A stretch of 64,000 nucleotides of DNA from Blastococcus litoris. GTDB lineage: Bacteria; Actinomycetota; Actinomycetes; Mycobacteriales; Geodermatophilaceae. The position numbers and the translations under genes were made by a program. Of this stretch, positions 25,835-33,439 are shown in pieces. Position 1 is the stretch's first letter. Each line of letters starts with the position of its first letter. The DNA lies in NCBI RefSeq assembly GCF_003075095.1, contig NZ_QCZF01000007.1:124001-188000 (forward strand). Reading direction: 5' to 3'. The notes beneath the pieces were generated by a model. That model saw only the letters and a list, made by a program, of their open reading frames with translations, was not told where the DNA came from and did no database searches.

Positions 25835-26410
25835 ATGCGCCACTTCGTCGCCGGAGCGTGCTCGCTCCTGCTCCTGACCGCGTGCGGTGGGACCGTCAGC
25901 GGCAGCGCCACGACCTCGTCGGTGGGTGCCCTGGGCGGTGCGGCAGCCGAGGGCGCCGGGACGGCACGCTGCACCAGCCCTGCGGGGTTCTCGGTCGCCC
26001 ACCCGGCGGACTGGTCGGTGAACCCCGGCGAGGTCCTGCCGGGCTGCAGCTGGTTCGGGTCCGAGCCGTTCACCGTCCCGGAGGCGTCGGACGTGCGGAT
26101 CGCCGACGTGGCGCTCGTGGTGGAGAGCGGAGCCCACGGGGGCCGCGCGTGGCCCGACGCGACCGCCCGCACGACCGTCGAGGTCGCCGGGCGGCCCGGC
26201 GTGCGCGTGGAGCAGGTGGCCGCCCCGGGCTTCTACCCCGAGGGCACGCGCATCACGACGTACGTGGTCGACCTGGACCCCGGCCGCCCCGACGGCGCCG
26301 TGCTCGTCGCCGACACCGTCGGCCTGCCCGGCTTCGACTACGAGCGCAACGTCGAGGTGCTCGACGCGATGATGTCCTCCCTGACACTGGACGCCGCCGA
26401 GCGGGTCTGA
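25835..26410 (+). CDS. Small secreted lipoprotein, function unknown
   Basis: This is a 191-aa lipoprotein with signal peptide and lipobox LTAC (Cys17). The mature domain starts with a Ser/Thr/Gly-rich linker and then a compact alpha/beta domain with two Cys (ARCTSPAG and LPGCSW) that may form a disulfide. It contains FSVAHPADWSVNPG, a pattern common in surface lipoproteins of actinobacteria of unknown role. GGAAGAGG lies upstream of the ATG. It converges on the VOC gene across a short hairpin. Confidence 0.7.
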   Translation: MRHFVAGACSLLLLTACGGTVSGSATTSSVGALGGAAAEGAGTARCTSPAGFSVAHPADWSVNPGEVLPGCSWFGSEPFTVPEASDVRIADVALVVESGAHGGRAWPDATARTTVEVAGRPGVRVEQVAAPGFYPEGTRITTYVVDLDPGRPDGAVLVADTVGLPGFDYERNVEVLDAMMSSLTLDAAERV

Positions 26411-26429
26411 CCAGGCCGCTGCGGTCCGG

Positions 26430-26446
26430 GGCGGACGGGGTCCGCC
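26430..26446. terminator. Short hairpin between convergent genes
   Basis: GGCGGAC (26430-26436) and GTCCGCC (26440-26446) pair perfectly around a GGG loop, between the lipoprotein stop and the VOC stop. There is no T-run. Confidence 0.45.
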
Positions 26447-26447
26447 G

Positions 26448-26837
26448 TCAGCCCGTGGCGACCTGGTCGATGCACAAGGTGTTCCCCTCGCTGTCGGTGA
26501 ACCAGGCCGCGCGGCCCAGGCCCTCCAGCGAGGCGATCACGCCGTCCCAGTGCACCCCGGGCATCTCGTAGGTCTCGAACGCGACGCCCTTGGCCTCCAG
26601 GTCGTGCACCTCCGACTCGATGTCGGCCACGTGGAACTGGGCGATGGTGTGCCCGGCCCGGCCGGCGTACTCGGTCCGGTAGACCTGGAAGTCGGTGCCC
26701 CCCGCGGTCCGGTACACGAGTGCTTCCCCGCCGAGTTCCTGCACCGGGGTGAGCCCCAGCTTGTCCGCGTAGAAGTCCCGCGCCCGCCTCAGGTCGGCTG
26801 CCGGGATGTTGGCCGTCACCGTGCTGTCGTTCAGCAT
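26448..26837 (-). CDS. VOC-superfamily (glyoxalase-like) protein
   Basis: This 129-aa protein has one vicinal-oxygen-chelate module made of two beta-alpha-beta-beta-beta units: VTANIPAADLRRARDFYADKLGL, then HTIAQFHVADIESEVHDLEAKG and the closing WFTDSEGNTLCIDQ. His and Glu residues could form the metal site of a dimer. This subtype acts as glyoxalase, dioxygenase or drug-binding protein; the specific role is unknown. The ATG at 26837 has GAGGAG about 7 nt upstream, so the longer in-frame opening is unlikely. Confidence 0.82.
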   Translation of the reverse strand: MLNDSTVTANIPAADLRRARDFYADKLGLTPVQELGGEALVYRTAGGTDFQVYRTEYAGRAGHTIAQFHVADIESEVHDLEAKGVAFETYEMPGVHWDGVIASLEGLGRAAWFTDSEGNTLCIDQVATG

Positions 26838-26966
26838 GGGCCCGCTCCTCACCGATGGATCCGTTCCCCCGCGACGATGGCGCCGGAAGCTAGTCCCACC
26901 CGGGGAGCGGGACAACGGGACCTGGTGCGTCCGCCCCTTCTCGGGACCGACCTAGGATCGGCGGTC

Positions 26967-27695
26967 GTGCGGCCCTTCCTCCTGCTGTCCTCCCGCGCCG
27001 AGGACCTGGCCGCCGACGGGGAGTACGAGGCCTTCCTGCGCTTCTCCGGCCTGACCCCCGAGCGCCTGCGACGGATCCGCATGGAAGCCGGCCCGTTGCC
27101 GGCGATCGACCTCGACGACTACGCGGGCGTCCTCGTCGGAGGCGGACCGTTCAACTCCAGCGACCCGCCGCTGGACAAGTCCGCGACCCAGCGCCGGGTC
27201 GAGCGGGAGCTGTCGGCCCTGCTCGACGAGATCGTGGCGCGGGACTTCCCGTTCTTCGGCGCCTGCTACGGCGTCGGCACGCTCGGGGTGCACCAGGGCG
27301 GGGTCATCGACCGCACGTACGCCGAGCCCATCTCCGCGGTCCGCATCACGCTCACCGCAGCAGGGGCGGCCGACCCGGTCCTGGCCGGCATGGCGCCGCA
27401 GTTCGACGCCTTCGTCGGACACCGGGAGGCCTGCAGCGTCCTGCCGCCCGGCGCCGTCCTGCTGGCGAGCTCGGACGCCTGCCCGGTGCAGATGTTCCGG
27501 ATCAAGCGGAACCTGTACGCCACGCAGTTCCACCCCGAGCTCGACGTCGACGGGATCATCACGCGCGTCCACGTCTACCAGCACGCCGGCTACTACCCGC
27601 CCGACGAGCGCGACGACCTGATCGCGCGGCTGACCCCGGCGGTGATCACCGAGCCGGGGCGGATGCTGGCCAACTTCGTGGCGCGGTACGGCTGA
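26967..27695 (+). CDS. Class I glutamine amidotransferase-like protein
   Basis: This 242-aa single amidotransferase domain has YAGVLVGGGPFNSSD (oxyanion turn), FFGACYGVGTLGVHQGG (nucleophile Cys elbow) and ATQFHPELD (catalytic His-x-Glu). It differs from the amidotransferase at 12.6 kb in carrying CYG rather than CLG and a long C-terminal YQHAGYYPPDERDDL segment. There is no partner subunit nearby and the substrate is unknown. GTG at 26967 lies 8 nt after TAGGAT (26953-26958), the pattern of a leaderless mRNA. Confidence 0.83.
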   Translation: MRPFLLLSSRAEDLAADGEYEAFLRFSGLTPERLRRIRMEAGPLPAIDLDDYAGVLVGGGPFNSSDPPLDKSATQRRVERELSALLDEIVARDFPFFGACYGVGTLGVHQGGVIDRTYAEPISAVRITLTAAGAADPVLAGMAPQFDAFVGHREACSVLPPGAVLLASSDACPVQMFRIKRNLYATQFHPELDVDGIITRVHVYQHAGYYPPDERDDLIARLTPAVITEPGRMLANFVARYG

Positions 27696-27761
27696 CGGCA
27701 CGGGTCCCGAGCCTCGTCGCCGGAGCCAGGCCCGCGCGGCCCTGAGCGACCCGGACGCGCT

Positions 27762-27795
27762 GCGGCCCCTCACCTCGTCCGAGGTGAGGGGCCGC
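27762..27795. terminator. Strong hairpin between convergent genes
   Basis: A perfect 16-bp inverted repeat (27762-27777 and 27780-27795) leaves a 2-nt gap, giving about 15 usable pairs with a 4-nt loop. It is centred between the amidotransferase stop and the stop of the next, opposite-strand gene. No T-tract follows on either strand. Confidence 0.7.
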
Positions 27796-27809
27796 GGTCC
27801 GTCGAGGGC

Positions 27810-28178
27810 TCAGCGCTCGCGGGAGGGCGTCCCGGCGTTGAACACCTCGAGCGTGTAGCGGTCGAAGCGCTGCAGGGACCGGCGGGCGAAGGACCCCACG
27901 CGGCCCGGACGGCGTGCGGCGTCCCCCCGGCCTGGCGTGCGGCGTCCGGCCGTCCGCCGGTCGGCGTGCGTGCGGGCGGAGGCGCTGGTCTCTTCCTCGA
28001 AGGTCCGCGCGAGCTCGTGGGCGAGGTCGTCGTCGCCGGAGGCCACGACGGCGTTGACCTTGTGGACGTACGCCGCGTGCATCCGCACGTGCCGGTCCTG
28101 GTCCGTGGGGACCGGGGTGGGGGCGGGGACGGCGCCGGGGAACCGGTCGCCGTGGTCGTCGTTCAGTGCTGTGGTCAT
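27810..28178 (-). CDS. Hypothetical basic protein
   Basis: This is a 122-aa protein I do not recognise. The N-terminal half is acidic with a predicted helix (HVRMHAAYVHKVNAVVASGDDDLAHELARTFEEE); the second half is Arg-rich (repeated RRT/GR) and ends FDRYTLEVFNAG. There is no signal peptide or membrane segment. The ATG at 28178 overlaps the stop of a possible upstream leader frame. A -10-like TAGACT at 28373-28378 (minus strand) would leave a long 5' leader if used. Third-position GC is high, supporting real coding. Confidence 0.5.
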   Translation of the reverse strand: MTTALNDDHGDRFPGAVPAPTPVPTDQDRHVRMHAAYVHKVNAVVASGDDDLAHELARTFEEETSASARTHADRRTAGRRTPGRGDAARRPGRVGSFARRSLQRFDRYTLEVFNAGTPSRER

Positions 28179-28456
28179 GCGTGGTCCATCCGTCTCGGAT
28201 CGGGCGACCGGGTCGCCGCAGGGAGCGCCGGCGGCCAGGGCCGGGCGCGAGTCGTGGGTTCGCAACGCTGCGAGGCCGGCGTCGGTGCCGGGAACCGGGG
28301 GCCTCGCGCGCTGCTCGCCGTCGTGCGGTGCGCGGTCGTCGGGCCGGTTCGTGCCGTTCGAGGCACGAGTCCAGTCTAGGGGCGCAGACGTTGCCCAGCC
28401 GTCACGACGCGGGGAACCCTGGGTGACGTTCGTCCCGTGGACTCGGAGGTGGGCCG

Positions 28457-29002
28457 GTGACCGATGGGTACGGCCGGGCCCCGCGGTGGCAGACGCTGTG
28501 GCTGCCGCTCGGGGTCGTGGCGCTGGTCGTGCTGGCGGTCGCGGCGCTCCTGGTGATCGACCGCGGAGAGCCCACGGGTCCCGGGGCGGTCGCACCGGCG
28601 ACCATGGCGGGCCCCGTCGAGGACGCCGCGCTGGAGGGCGAGTGGACCGGCGGGGGCACCGTGCAGCGCTGTGCCGGGTTCGACGACGACGACTGCTCCG
28701 GGACGCGGGCGATCCGGCTCGCGATCGCGTGCCCGGCCGCGGGCTGCGTGGTCGCGCCCTTCGACGGCAGCTACGGCAGCCCGCCGCTGCGGTTCGAGGA
28801 CGGGGTCTACCGGGCGGCCGGCCCCGTGCCGCCGGACGTCGCGCCCCGCTGCGGTGGGAGCCCGACCCGGAGCGCGCTGTGGCGGCTGGAGCTGGTCCTC
28901 GCCGACGGCCGGCTGACCGGCAGCTACGCCGAGTCGACGATCCAGGGCTTCGACTGCGGTGCCACCGGCGTCGCGTGGGACGTCGCCCTCGACCGGGGGT
29001 GA
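28457..29002 (+). CDS. Single-pass membrane protein with a Cys-rich exported domain
   Basis: This is a 181-aa protein of unknown function. One membrane helix near the N-terminus (LPLGVVALVVLAVAALLVI, about 17-35) is followed by an exported beta-rich domain with six cysteines (RCAG, DCSG, ACPAAGC, RCGG, DCG), probably as disulfides. LEGEWTGGGTVQRC and GRLTGSYAESTI resemble small lipocalin-like secreted domains. GTG at 28457 has GGAGGT (28445-28450) 6 nt upstream. Confidence 0.65.
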   Translation: MTDGYGRAPRWQTLWLPLGVVALVVLAVAALLVIDRGEPTGPGAVAPATMAGPVEDAALEGEWTGGGTVQRCAGFDDDDCSGTRAIRLAIACPAAGCVVAPFDGSYGSPPLRFEDGVYRAAGPVPPDVAPRCGGSPTRSALWRLELVLADGRLTGSYAESTIQGFDCGATGVAWDVALDRG

Positions 29003-29010
29003 GGCCCTGC

Positions 29011-29877
29011 TCAGGGTTGCGGTGGGGCGGGCGCCTCGACGGCGGCCCGGCGGCGCGCCATGCGCACCGGCACCAGCACCGCGGCGCTGACGAGCCCGGC
29101 GGCGACGAGCCAGGGGAGGGCGAACCCCAGGACGACGACCACGCCGCCCAGCGCGGCGATCAGGGCCCGCCAGCCGGTGCCGAGCCCGTCGAGGAAGCCG
29201 TCAGGGCCGCCGGCCGGAGCCACGCCGAACGGCTCCAGGTGCAGGCTCAGGGTGGACAGCTCCACCTGGTCGGCGAGCAGCGTCCGCTGCGACTGCAGCG
29301 CCTCCAGCTCCTCCTGGCGCTCGGACAGCGCCGCCTCCGCGGCCAGCAGCGCCTCGGTGTCGGCCGCCTGGTCCATCAGCGACTGCAGACGCGCCACCGA
29401 CGTCCGCAGCGCCGCGATCCGGGCGTCGAGGTCGACCGCCGTGGCGGTGACGTCCGAACGCGACACGGACACGTCCTCGATGTCGCCGATGTCCTCGAGG
29501 TCGGCCAGCAGGTCGGTCAGCGCGTCCGAGGGCACCCGCACCACGAGGTCGGCGGCTGCGCCGTCCCCGTCCTCCCCGGACGCCGTCCGTTCGGCACGCT
29601 GCTCCACCCGACCGCCGGCGGACTCCACCAGCTCGCTGACCCGCTGGGCGCCGTCGGCGGGGTCGTCCACGGCCAGGGACGCCGACGCGGTCGTGACCAC
29701 CTGCCGGTCGGCGTCGGCGGGAGCTGCCTCCGGATCGCCCGGGGCGGCGGGGTCGGGAGCGACGGCGCCCGTGCCGGAGCCGGAGTCCGCGCCGCCGGAG
29801 TCCCCGGACGGCCCCGAGCAGCCGACGACCACCGCGACGGCGAGCGCGGCGATCACGGTGCCCGGGAGGCGCCTCAC
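29011..29877 (-). CDS. DUF4349-family lipoprotein with C-terminal membrane segment
   Basis: This 288-aa protein has a signal peptide with lipobox VVGC (Cys20), an acidic Gly/Ser/Pro linker, a DUF4349 domain (about 65-225) with a long coiled coil (about 150-215), and a C-terminal membrane helix pair (about 228-270) ending in a basic tail. It should span the cell envelope with the coiled coil outside. The family is widespread, of unknown function. GTG at 29877 is used because TACCGT lies exactly 7 nt upstream; the longer opening to 29928 lacks such support. Confidence 0.82.
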   Translation of the reverse strand: MRRLPGTVIAALAVAVVVGCSGPSGDSGGADSGSGTGAVAPDPAAPGDPEAAPADADRQVVTTASASLAVDDPADGAQRVSELVESAGGRVEQRAERTASGEDGDGAAADLVVRVPSDALTDLLADLEDIGDIEDVSVSRSDVTATAVDLDARIAALRTSVARLQSLMDQAADTEALLAAEAALSERQEELEALQSQRTLLADQVELSTLSLHLEPFGVAPAGGPDGFLDGLGTGWRALIAALGGVVVVLGFALPWLVAAGLVSAAVLVPVRMARRRAAVEAPAPPQP

Positions 29878-29943
29878 GGTGCGGACGGTAGGCCCGTCGG
29901 TTCGCGGCTGACCAGGCTCGATGCCCAATCGTGACGCGGACGC

Positions 29944-29983
29944 ACCGCGGCCCCCGTCCTCGGGCGAGGACGGGGGCCGCGGT
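29944..29983 (-). terminator. Terminator of glnA1
   Basis: A perfect 18-bp stem (29944-29961 and 29966-29983) with GGGC loop begins 11 bases after the glnA1 stop, read on the minus strand. It should separate glnA1 from the DUF4349 gene downstream. Confidence 0.75.
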
Positions 29984-29994
29984 GGGCGGACGAC

Positions 29995-31428
29995 TCAGAT
30001 GTCGTAGTACATGGCGAACTCGTGCGGGTGCGGGCGGAGGCGGATCGGGTCGATCTCGTTCTCCCGCTTGTACTCGATCCACGTCTCGATCAGGTCGGGG
30101 GTGAACACCCCGCCGTCGATCAGGTAGTCGTGGTCGACCTCGAGCCGGTCGAGGACGGCGTCCAGCGACGCGGGCACCTTGTCGATGCCCAGGGCCTCCT
30201 CGGGCGGCAGCTCGTAGAGGTCCTTGTCCACGGGGGCCGGCGGCTCGATCTTGTTCTTGATGCCGTCGAGACCGGCCATCAGCATCGCCGAGAAGGCCAG
30301 GTAGGGGTTGGCCGACGGGTCGGGCACGCGGAACTCGATGCGCTTGGCCTTGGGGCTGTCACCCGAGATCGGGATGCGGCAGCAGGCCGAGCGGTTGCGC
30401 GCGGAGTAGACGAGGTTGATCGGCGCCTCGTAGCCGGGCACCAGGCGGTGGTAGCTGTTGACCGTCGGGTTGGTGAAGGCCAGCAGCGACGGGGCGTGGG
30501 CCAGCAGACCGCCGATGTAGTGGCGGGCGGTGTCGGACAGGCCCGCGTAGCCGGTCTCGGCGTGGAAGAGCGGCTCGCCGTCCTTCCAGAGGCTCTGGTG
30601 GCAGTGCATGCCGGAGCCGTTGTCGCCGTAGAGCGGCTTGGGCATGAAGGTGGCCGTCTTGCCGTGCGCCCAGGCGGTGTTCTTGATGATGTACTTGAAC
30701 AGCATCAGGCTGTCGGCCGACCGCAGCAGCGTGTCGAACTTGTAGTTGATCTCGGCCTGGCCACCGGTGCCGACCTCGTGGTGACCGCGCTCGAGCTCCA
30801 GCCCGGCGTTGGTCAGGTTGGTCATCATCGTCGAGCGCAGGTCGCTGTAGTGGTCGTAGGGCTCGACCGGGAAGTAGCCGCCCTTGGCCCGCGTCTTGTA
30901 GCCGAGGTTCGGGCCGCCGTTCTCCCCGGTCAGGGCGCCGGAGTTCCAGGAGCCCTCGACGGAGTCGATGTGGTAGTAGCCCTCGTTGATGCCGGTGGAG
31001 TGCCGGATCGAGTCGAAGATGTAGAACTCGGCCTCGGGGCCGAAGTACGCGGTGTCGGCGATCCCGCTGCTGGCGAGGTACGCCTCGGCCTTCTTCGCCA
31101 CGTTCCGCGGGTCGCGGCTGTAGGCCTCGCGCGTGATCGGGTCGTGGATGAAGAAGTTGACGTTCAGCGTCTTGTGCCGGCGGAACGGGTCCAGGAACGC
31201 GCTGTTGGCGTCGGGCAGCAGGAGCATGTCCGACTCGTTGATCGCCTGGAAGCCGCGGATCGAGGACCCGTCGAAGCCCAGGCCCTCGGAGAACGTGTCC
31301 TCACCGAAGGTCGACGCGGGGATGGTGAAGTGCTGCATGACGCCGGGGAGATCGCAGAAGCGGACGTCGACGTACTCGACGTCGTTGTCGCGGATGTAGG
31401 CGGCGACCTCGTCGGGGCTGGTGAACAT
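29995..31428 (-). CDS. glnA: Glutamine synthetase type I, GlnA1
   Basis: This 477-aa dodecameric glutamine synthetase makes glutamine from glutamate, ammonia and ATP. Family stretches are [53 protein letters not shown] and [10 protein letters not shown]. The adenylylation tyrosine is Y405 in [10 protein letters not shown], so activity should be controlled by GlnE (13-16 kb). The ATG is fixed by GGAGG 6 nt upstream. A two-unit GlnR-like box lies 51-88 nt before the start, and an 18-bp terminator follows the stop. It is the main housekeeping copy, divergent from an RDD gene. Confidence 0.97.
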   Translation of the reverse strand: MFTSPDEVAAYIRDNDVEYVDVRFCDLPGVMQHFTIPASTFGEDTFSEGLGFDGSSIRGFQAINESDMLLLPDANSAFLDPFRRHKTLNVNFFIHDPITREAYSRDPRNVAKKAEAYLASSGIADTAYFGPEAEFYIFDSIRHSTGINEGYYHIDSVEGSWNSGALTGENGGPNLGYKTRAKGGYFPVEPYDHYSDLRSTMMTNLTNAGLELERGHHEVGTGGQAEINYKFDTLLRSADSLMLFKYIIKNTAWAHGKTATFMPKPLYGDNGSGMHCHQSLWKDGEPLFHAETGYAGLSDTARHYIGGLLAHAPSLLAFTNPTVNSYHRLVPGYEAPINLVYSARNRSACCRIPISGDSPKAKRIEFRVPDPSANPYLAFSAMLMAGLDGIKNKIEPPAPVDKDLYELPPEEALGIDKVPASLDAVLDRLEVDHDYLIDGGVFTPDLIETWIEYKRENEIDPIRLRPHPHEFAMYYDI

Positions 31429-31478
31429 CGATCCTCCGGGATTGGGCTGACTGCCGAACCGCAAGTTACGAGGGCGGA

Positions 31479-31516
31479 GTTGCCCCGGGGTGTCCCGAGT
31501 GTTTCGGAGGCGTAAC
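31479..31516 (-). promoter_or_regulatory. GlnR-like double box upstream of glnA1
   Basis: On the minus strand the sequence reads GTTAC-N6-GAAAC-N6-GACAC-N6-GCAAC, exactly the spacing of the a1-b1-a2-b2 GlnR box consensus (gTnAC-n6-GaAAC repeated). The first pair is perfect and the second differs at one position in each half. A TAACTT at 31463-31468 could be the -10. Activation or repression of glnA1 by GlnR under nitrogen limitation is inferred. Confidence 0.7.
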
Positions 31517-31592
31517 AACGCTCCCGGCGTGTCGCCGGGTCACCTCGTCGAGGCATTCGGGCACCGCTCGAACCTGGTCCTACGCTTGTCGC

Positions 31593-32012
31593 ATGGTCAA
31601 CGACGTGCAGCCACCCTCTCAGGACCGCGTGCGCGGCGCCTCTCTGGGGTTGCCGGCGGAGGGCCCGGGGTCGCTGGCGACGTTCAGCACGCGGGTCGTG
31701 GCCTTCCTCGTCGACGCCCTCGGCTCCGCCCTGGTCGCGGGTCTGTTCACCGCACCGGAGCTGCCGGGGAACTGGGCGCTGGCCGCCTTCGCCGGGCTCA
31801 CCGTCGTCACCCTGGTGCTCTTCGGTCAGACCCCCGGCATGCGGCTCACCGGCCTGCGGCTGGCGCACCCGCGGCCCGGTGAGCGGCTGGCCCTGTGGCG
31901 GGCCGTCGTCCGCACCGCGCTGCTCTGCCTGCTGATCCCGGCGCTGGTCGTCGACGCCGACGGGCGCGGCCTGCACGACCGCGTCACCGACACCGCGGTC
32001 GTCCGCGGCTGA
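31593..32012 (+). CDS. RDD-family membrane protein
   Basis: This 139-aa RDD protein has three hydrophobic segments (about 40-52, 60-78 and 104-120) and the conserved start RVVAFLVDALGS plus LFGQTPGMRLTGLRL between them. Some RDD proteins act as Na+(Li+)/H+ antiporters, but most are of unknown function. The ATG at 31593 is 6 nt after TACGCT (31581-31586). An RDD protein also neighbours glnA1 in mycobacteria (Rv2219A, from memory), so the linkage is old. Confidence 0.85.
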   Translation: MVNDVQPPSQDRVRGASLGLPAEGPGSLATFSTRVVAFLVDALGSALVAGLFTAPELPGNWALAAFAGLTVVTLVLFGQTPGMRLTGLRLAHPRPGERLALWRAVVRTALLCLLIPALVVDADGRGLHDRVTDTAVVRG

Positions 32013-32024
32013 CCTGCCGACGGG

Positions 32025-32504
32025 TCAACCGGCCGGTTCCAGGACGACGACCGGGGTCTGCGTCGACCTGCGGCCGGCGTAGCCGTCGAGGCGCGGGTCG
32101 ACCGCCCTCCAGCGCGCCCACAGGCGCTCCCGCTCGTCGCCCGCGGCCAGGCGTGCCCGCACGTGCCGGGGCGGCTGGCCTGGCAGCCGGACGACGGCGT
32201 CGGGGTGGGTCTCCAGGTTGAGCCACCAGGCGGGGTGGCCCTCCTCCCAGCCGTTCATCGCGATCGCGACCAGGCGCGGACCGTCCTCGAGGTAGCCGAT
32301 GATCACGCCGCGCGGCCGGCCGGTCCGCCGTCCGACGGTGGTGAGGTGCAGCGCACCCCAGCCCCGCTCGTTCGACGGCGTCCAGAGGAAGCGGCCGCCG
32401 CTGAACCGGTGCAGCGCCCGGTGGAAGCGCCAGGCCGAGTGCACGAACCAGGACGGCGGGACCCGCGGCGGACGAGTGGGGGTGGGGCCGGCCACGGCTG
32501 CCAC
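32025..32504 (-). CDS. Deazaflavin (F420)-dependent nitroreductase-family protein
   Basis: This is a 159-aa Ddn-like split-barrel protein. LHLTTVGRRTGRPRGVIIGYLEDGPRLVAIAMNGWEEGHPAWWLNLETHPDAVVRLPG is the typical F420-binding core; the Lys/Arg-rich TxGRxTG loop holds the deazaflavin phosphates. Such enzymes reduce quinones or nitro compounds with F420H2. The start is a GTG at 32504 with CAGTGT 7 nt upstream. It converges on the RDD gene with a 12-bp gap. Confidence 0.82.
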   Translation of the reverse strand: MAAVAGPTPTRPPRVPPSWFVHSAWRFHRALHRFSGGRFLWTPSNERGWGALHLTTVGRRTGRPRGVIIGYLEDGPRLVAIAMNGWEEGHPAWWLNLETHPDAVVRLPGQPPRHVRARLAAGDERERLWARWRAVDPRLDGYAGRRSTQTPVVVLEPAG

Positions 32505-32536
32505 ACTGGCACGGGCGACGACCCGCGAGAAGGGAA

Positions 32537-32567
32537 GAACGCCCCGTCCGAACCGGACGGGGCGTTC
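32537..32567 (-). terminator. Intrinsic terminator of the DUF4191 gene
   Basis: A perfect 14-bp stem (32537-32550 and 32554-32567) with AAC loop is followed on the minus strand by a pyrimidine-rich TTCCCTTCT run. It begins 19 nt past the stop of the DUF4191 gene and is the most classical terminator in the window apart from the leuS leader. Confidence 0.75.
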
Positions 32568-32585
32568 GACGCGGGGAGTCGGCGG

Positions 32586-33389
32586 TCAGCCGCGGCGGCG
32601 TACCTGGCGCTGGCTGACGCTCATCTGCTTGCCGCCGGGGAGCGGGCCACCGGGCACGGGCATCCGGGCGCCGCCCAGGGCGCTCATCCGGCGGCCCAGC
32701 GCGTTGACCTCCGCGGCGCTCAGGTTGCGGGGCAGCTTCATGACATGGGTGCTGAGCTTGCGCAGCGGGATCTGGCCCTCGTCGTCGCCGACGACGATGT
32801 CGTAGATCGGGGCGTCGCCCACGACGCGGGCGATCTTCTTCTTCTCCTGCGCGAGCAGCCCGCGTACCCGCCCGGGCACGCCCTCGGCCACCAGGATCAC
32901 GCCGGGCCGGCCCAGGACGCGGTGGACCGCGTCCATCTGCTGCGTGCCGGCGACGCCGGAGGTGACGCGCCAGTCACCGCGCATGCCCTCCAGCACCCAC
33001 GCAGCGGCACCGGGCTGGCCCTCGACCTGCCGGTAGGCCGAGCCCTGCGCACGGCGGCCGAAGACGATCAGGGCCGCGAGGCCACCGGTGATCAGCGCCA
33101 GGGGCAGGAAGACGAAGGGGGAGTCGAGCAGGATGCCGATGAGCTCGACCACCGCGGCGACCGCGACGAACCAGATCAGCATGACCCAGGGCAGCTTCGG
33201 GTCGTTGCGACGGGTGAGCGAGTAGGCCTGCTTGATCATGCGGGCCTGGCCGCCGAGCTTCTTCAGCCGGCCCACCTTGGGCTGACCGTTCTTGTCGAGC
33301 TTCGGGGCCTTGCCGGAACCCTTGCCGGAACCCTTGCCGGAACCCTTGCCGCTCGGAGCGGTCGAGTCTGCGGGCTTGCTGCGTGCCAT
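32586..33389 (-). CDS. DUF4191 membrane protein
   Basis: This 267-aa protein has a basic, low-complexity N-terminus containing four GSGK repeats, then two adjacent membrane helices (about 68-110) and a long cytoplasmic domain (AYRQVEGQPGAAAWVLEGMRGDW...VVGDAPIYDIVVGDDEGQIPLRKL). It matches the DUF4191 family that lies beside lipA and glnA1 in mycobacteria (Rv2219). Function is unknown. The ATG at 33389 is 6 nt after TATCCT on the minus strand, a textbook leaderless start. Confidence 0.88.
   Translation of the reverse strand: MARSKPADSTAPSGKGSGKGSGKGSGKAPKLDKNGQPKVGRLKKLGGQARMIKQAYSLTRRNDPKLPWVMLIWFVAVAAVVELIGILLDSPFVFLPLALITGGLAALIVFGRRAQGSAYRQVEGQPGAAAWVLEGMRGDWRVTSGVAGTQQMDAVHRVLGRPGVILVAEGVPGRVRGLLAQEKKKIARVVGDAPIYDIVVGDDEGQIPLRKLSTHVMKLPRNLSAAEVNALGRRMSALGGARMPVPGGPLPGGKQMSVSQRQVRRRG
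33309..33351. repeat. 12-bp in-frame tandem repeat coding for GSGK units
   Basis: The 12-mer CTTGCCGGAACC is repeated three full times plus 7 bases without a mismatch (33309-33351). It lies inside the DUF4191 gene and encodes repeated Gly-Ser-Gly-Lys in the cytoplasmic N-terminus. Copy-number change would keep frame. Confidence 0.8.
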
Positions 33390-33439
33390 GCCCCCAGGAT
33401 AGGGGCGCGTGCGCGGCTTTCCGCGCCGATCCCGCCGGG

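Noticed and set aside
33309-33351. CRISPR or intergenic repeat array
   Set aside because: The 12-bp repeat has no spacers and is in frame inside a coding gene.
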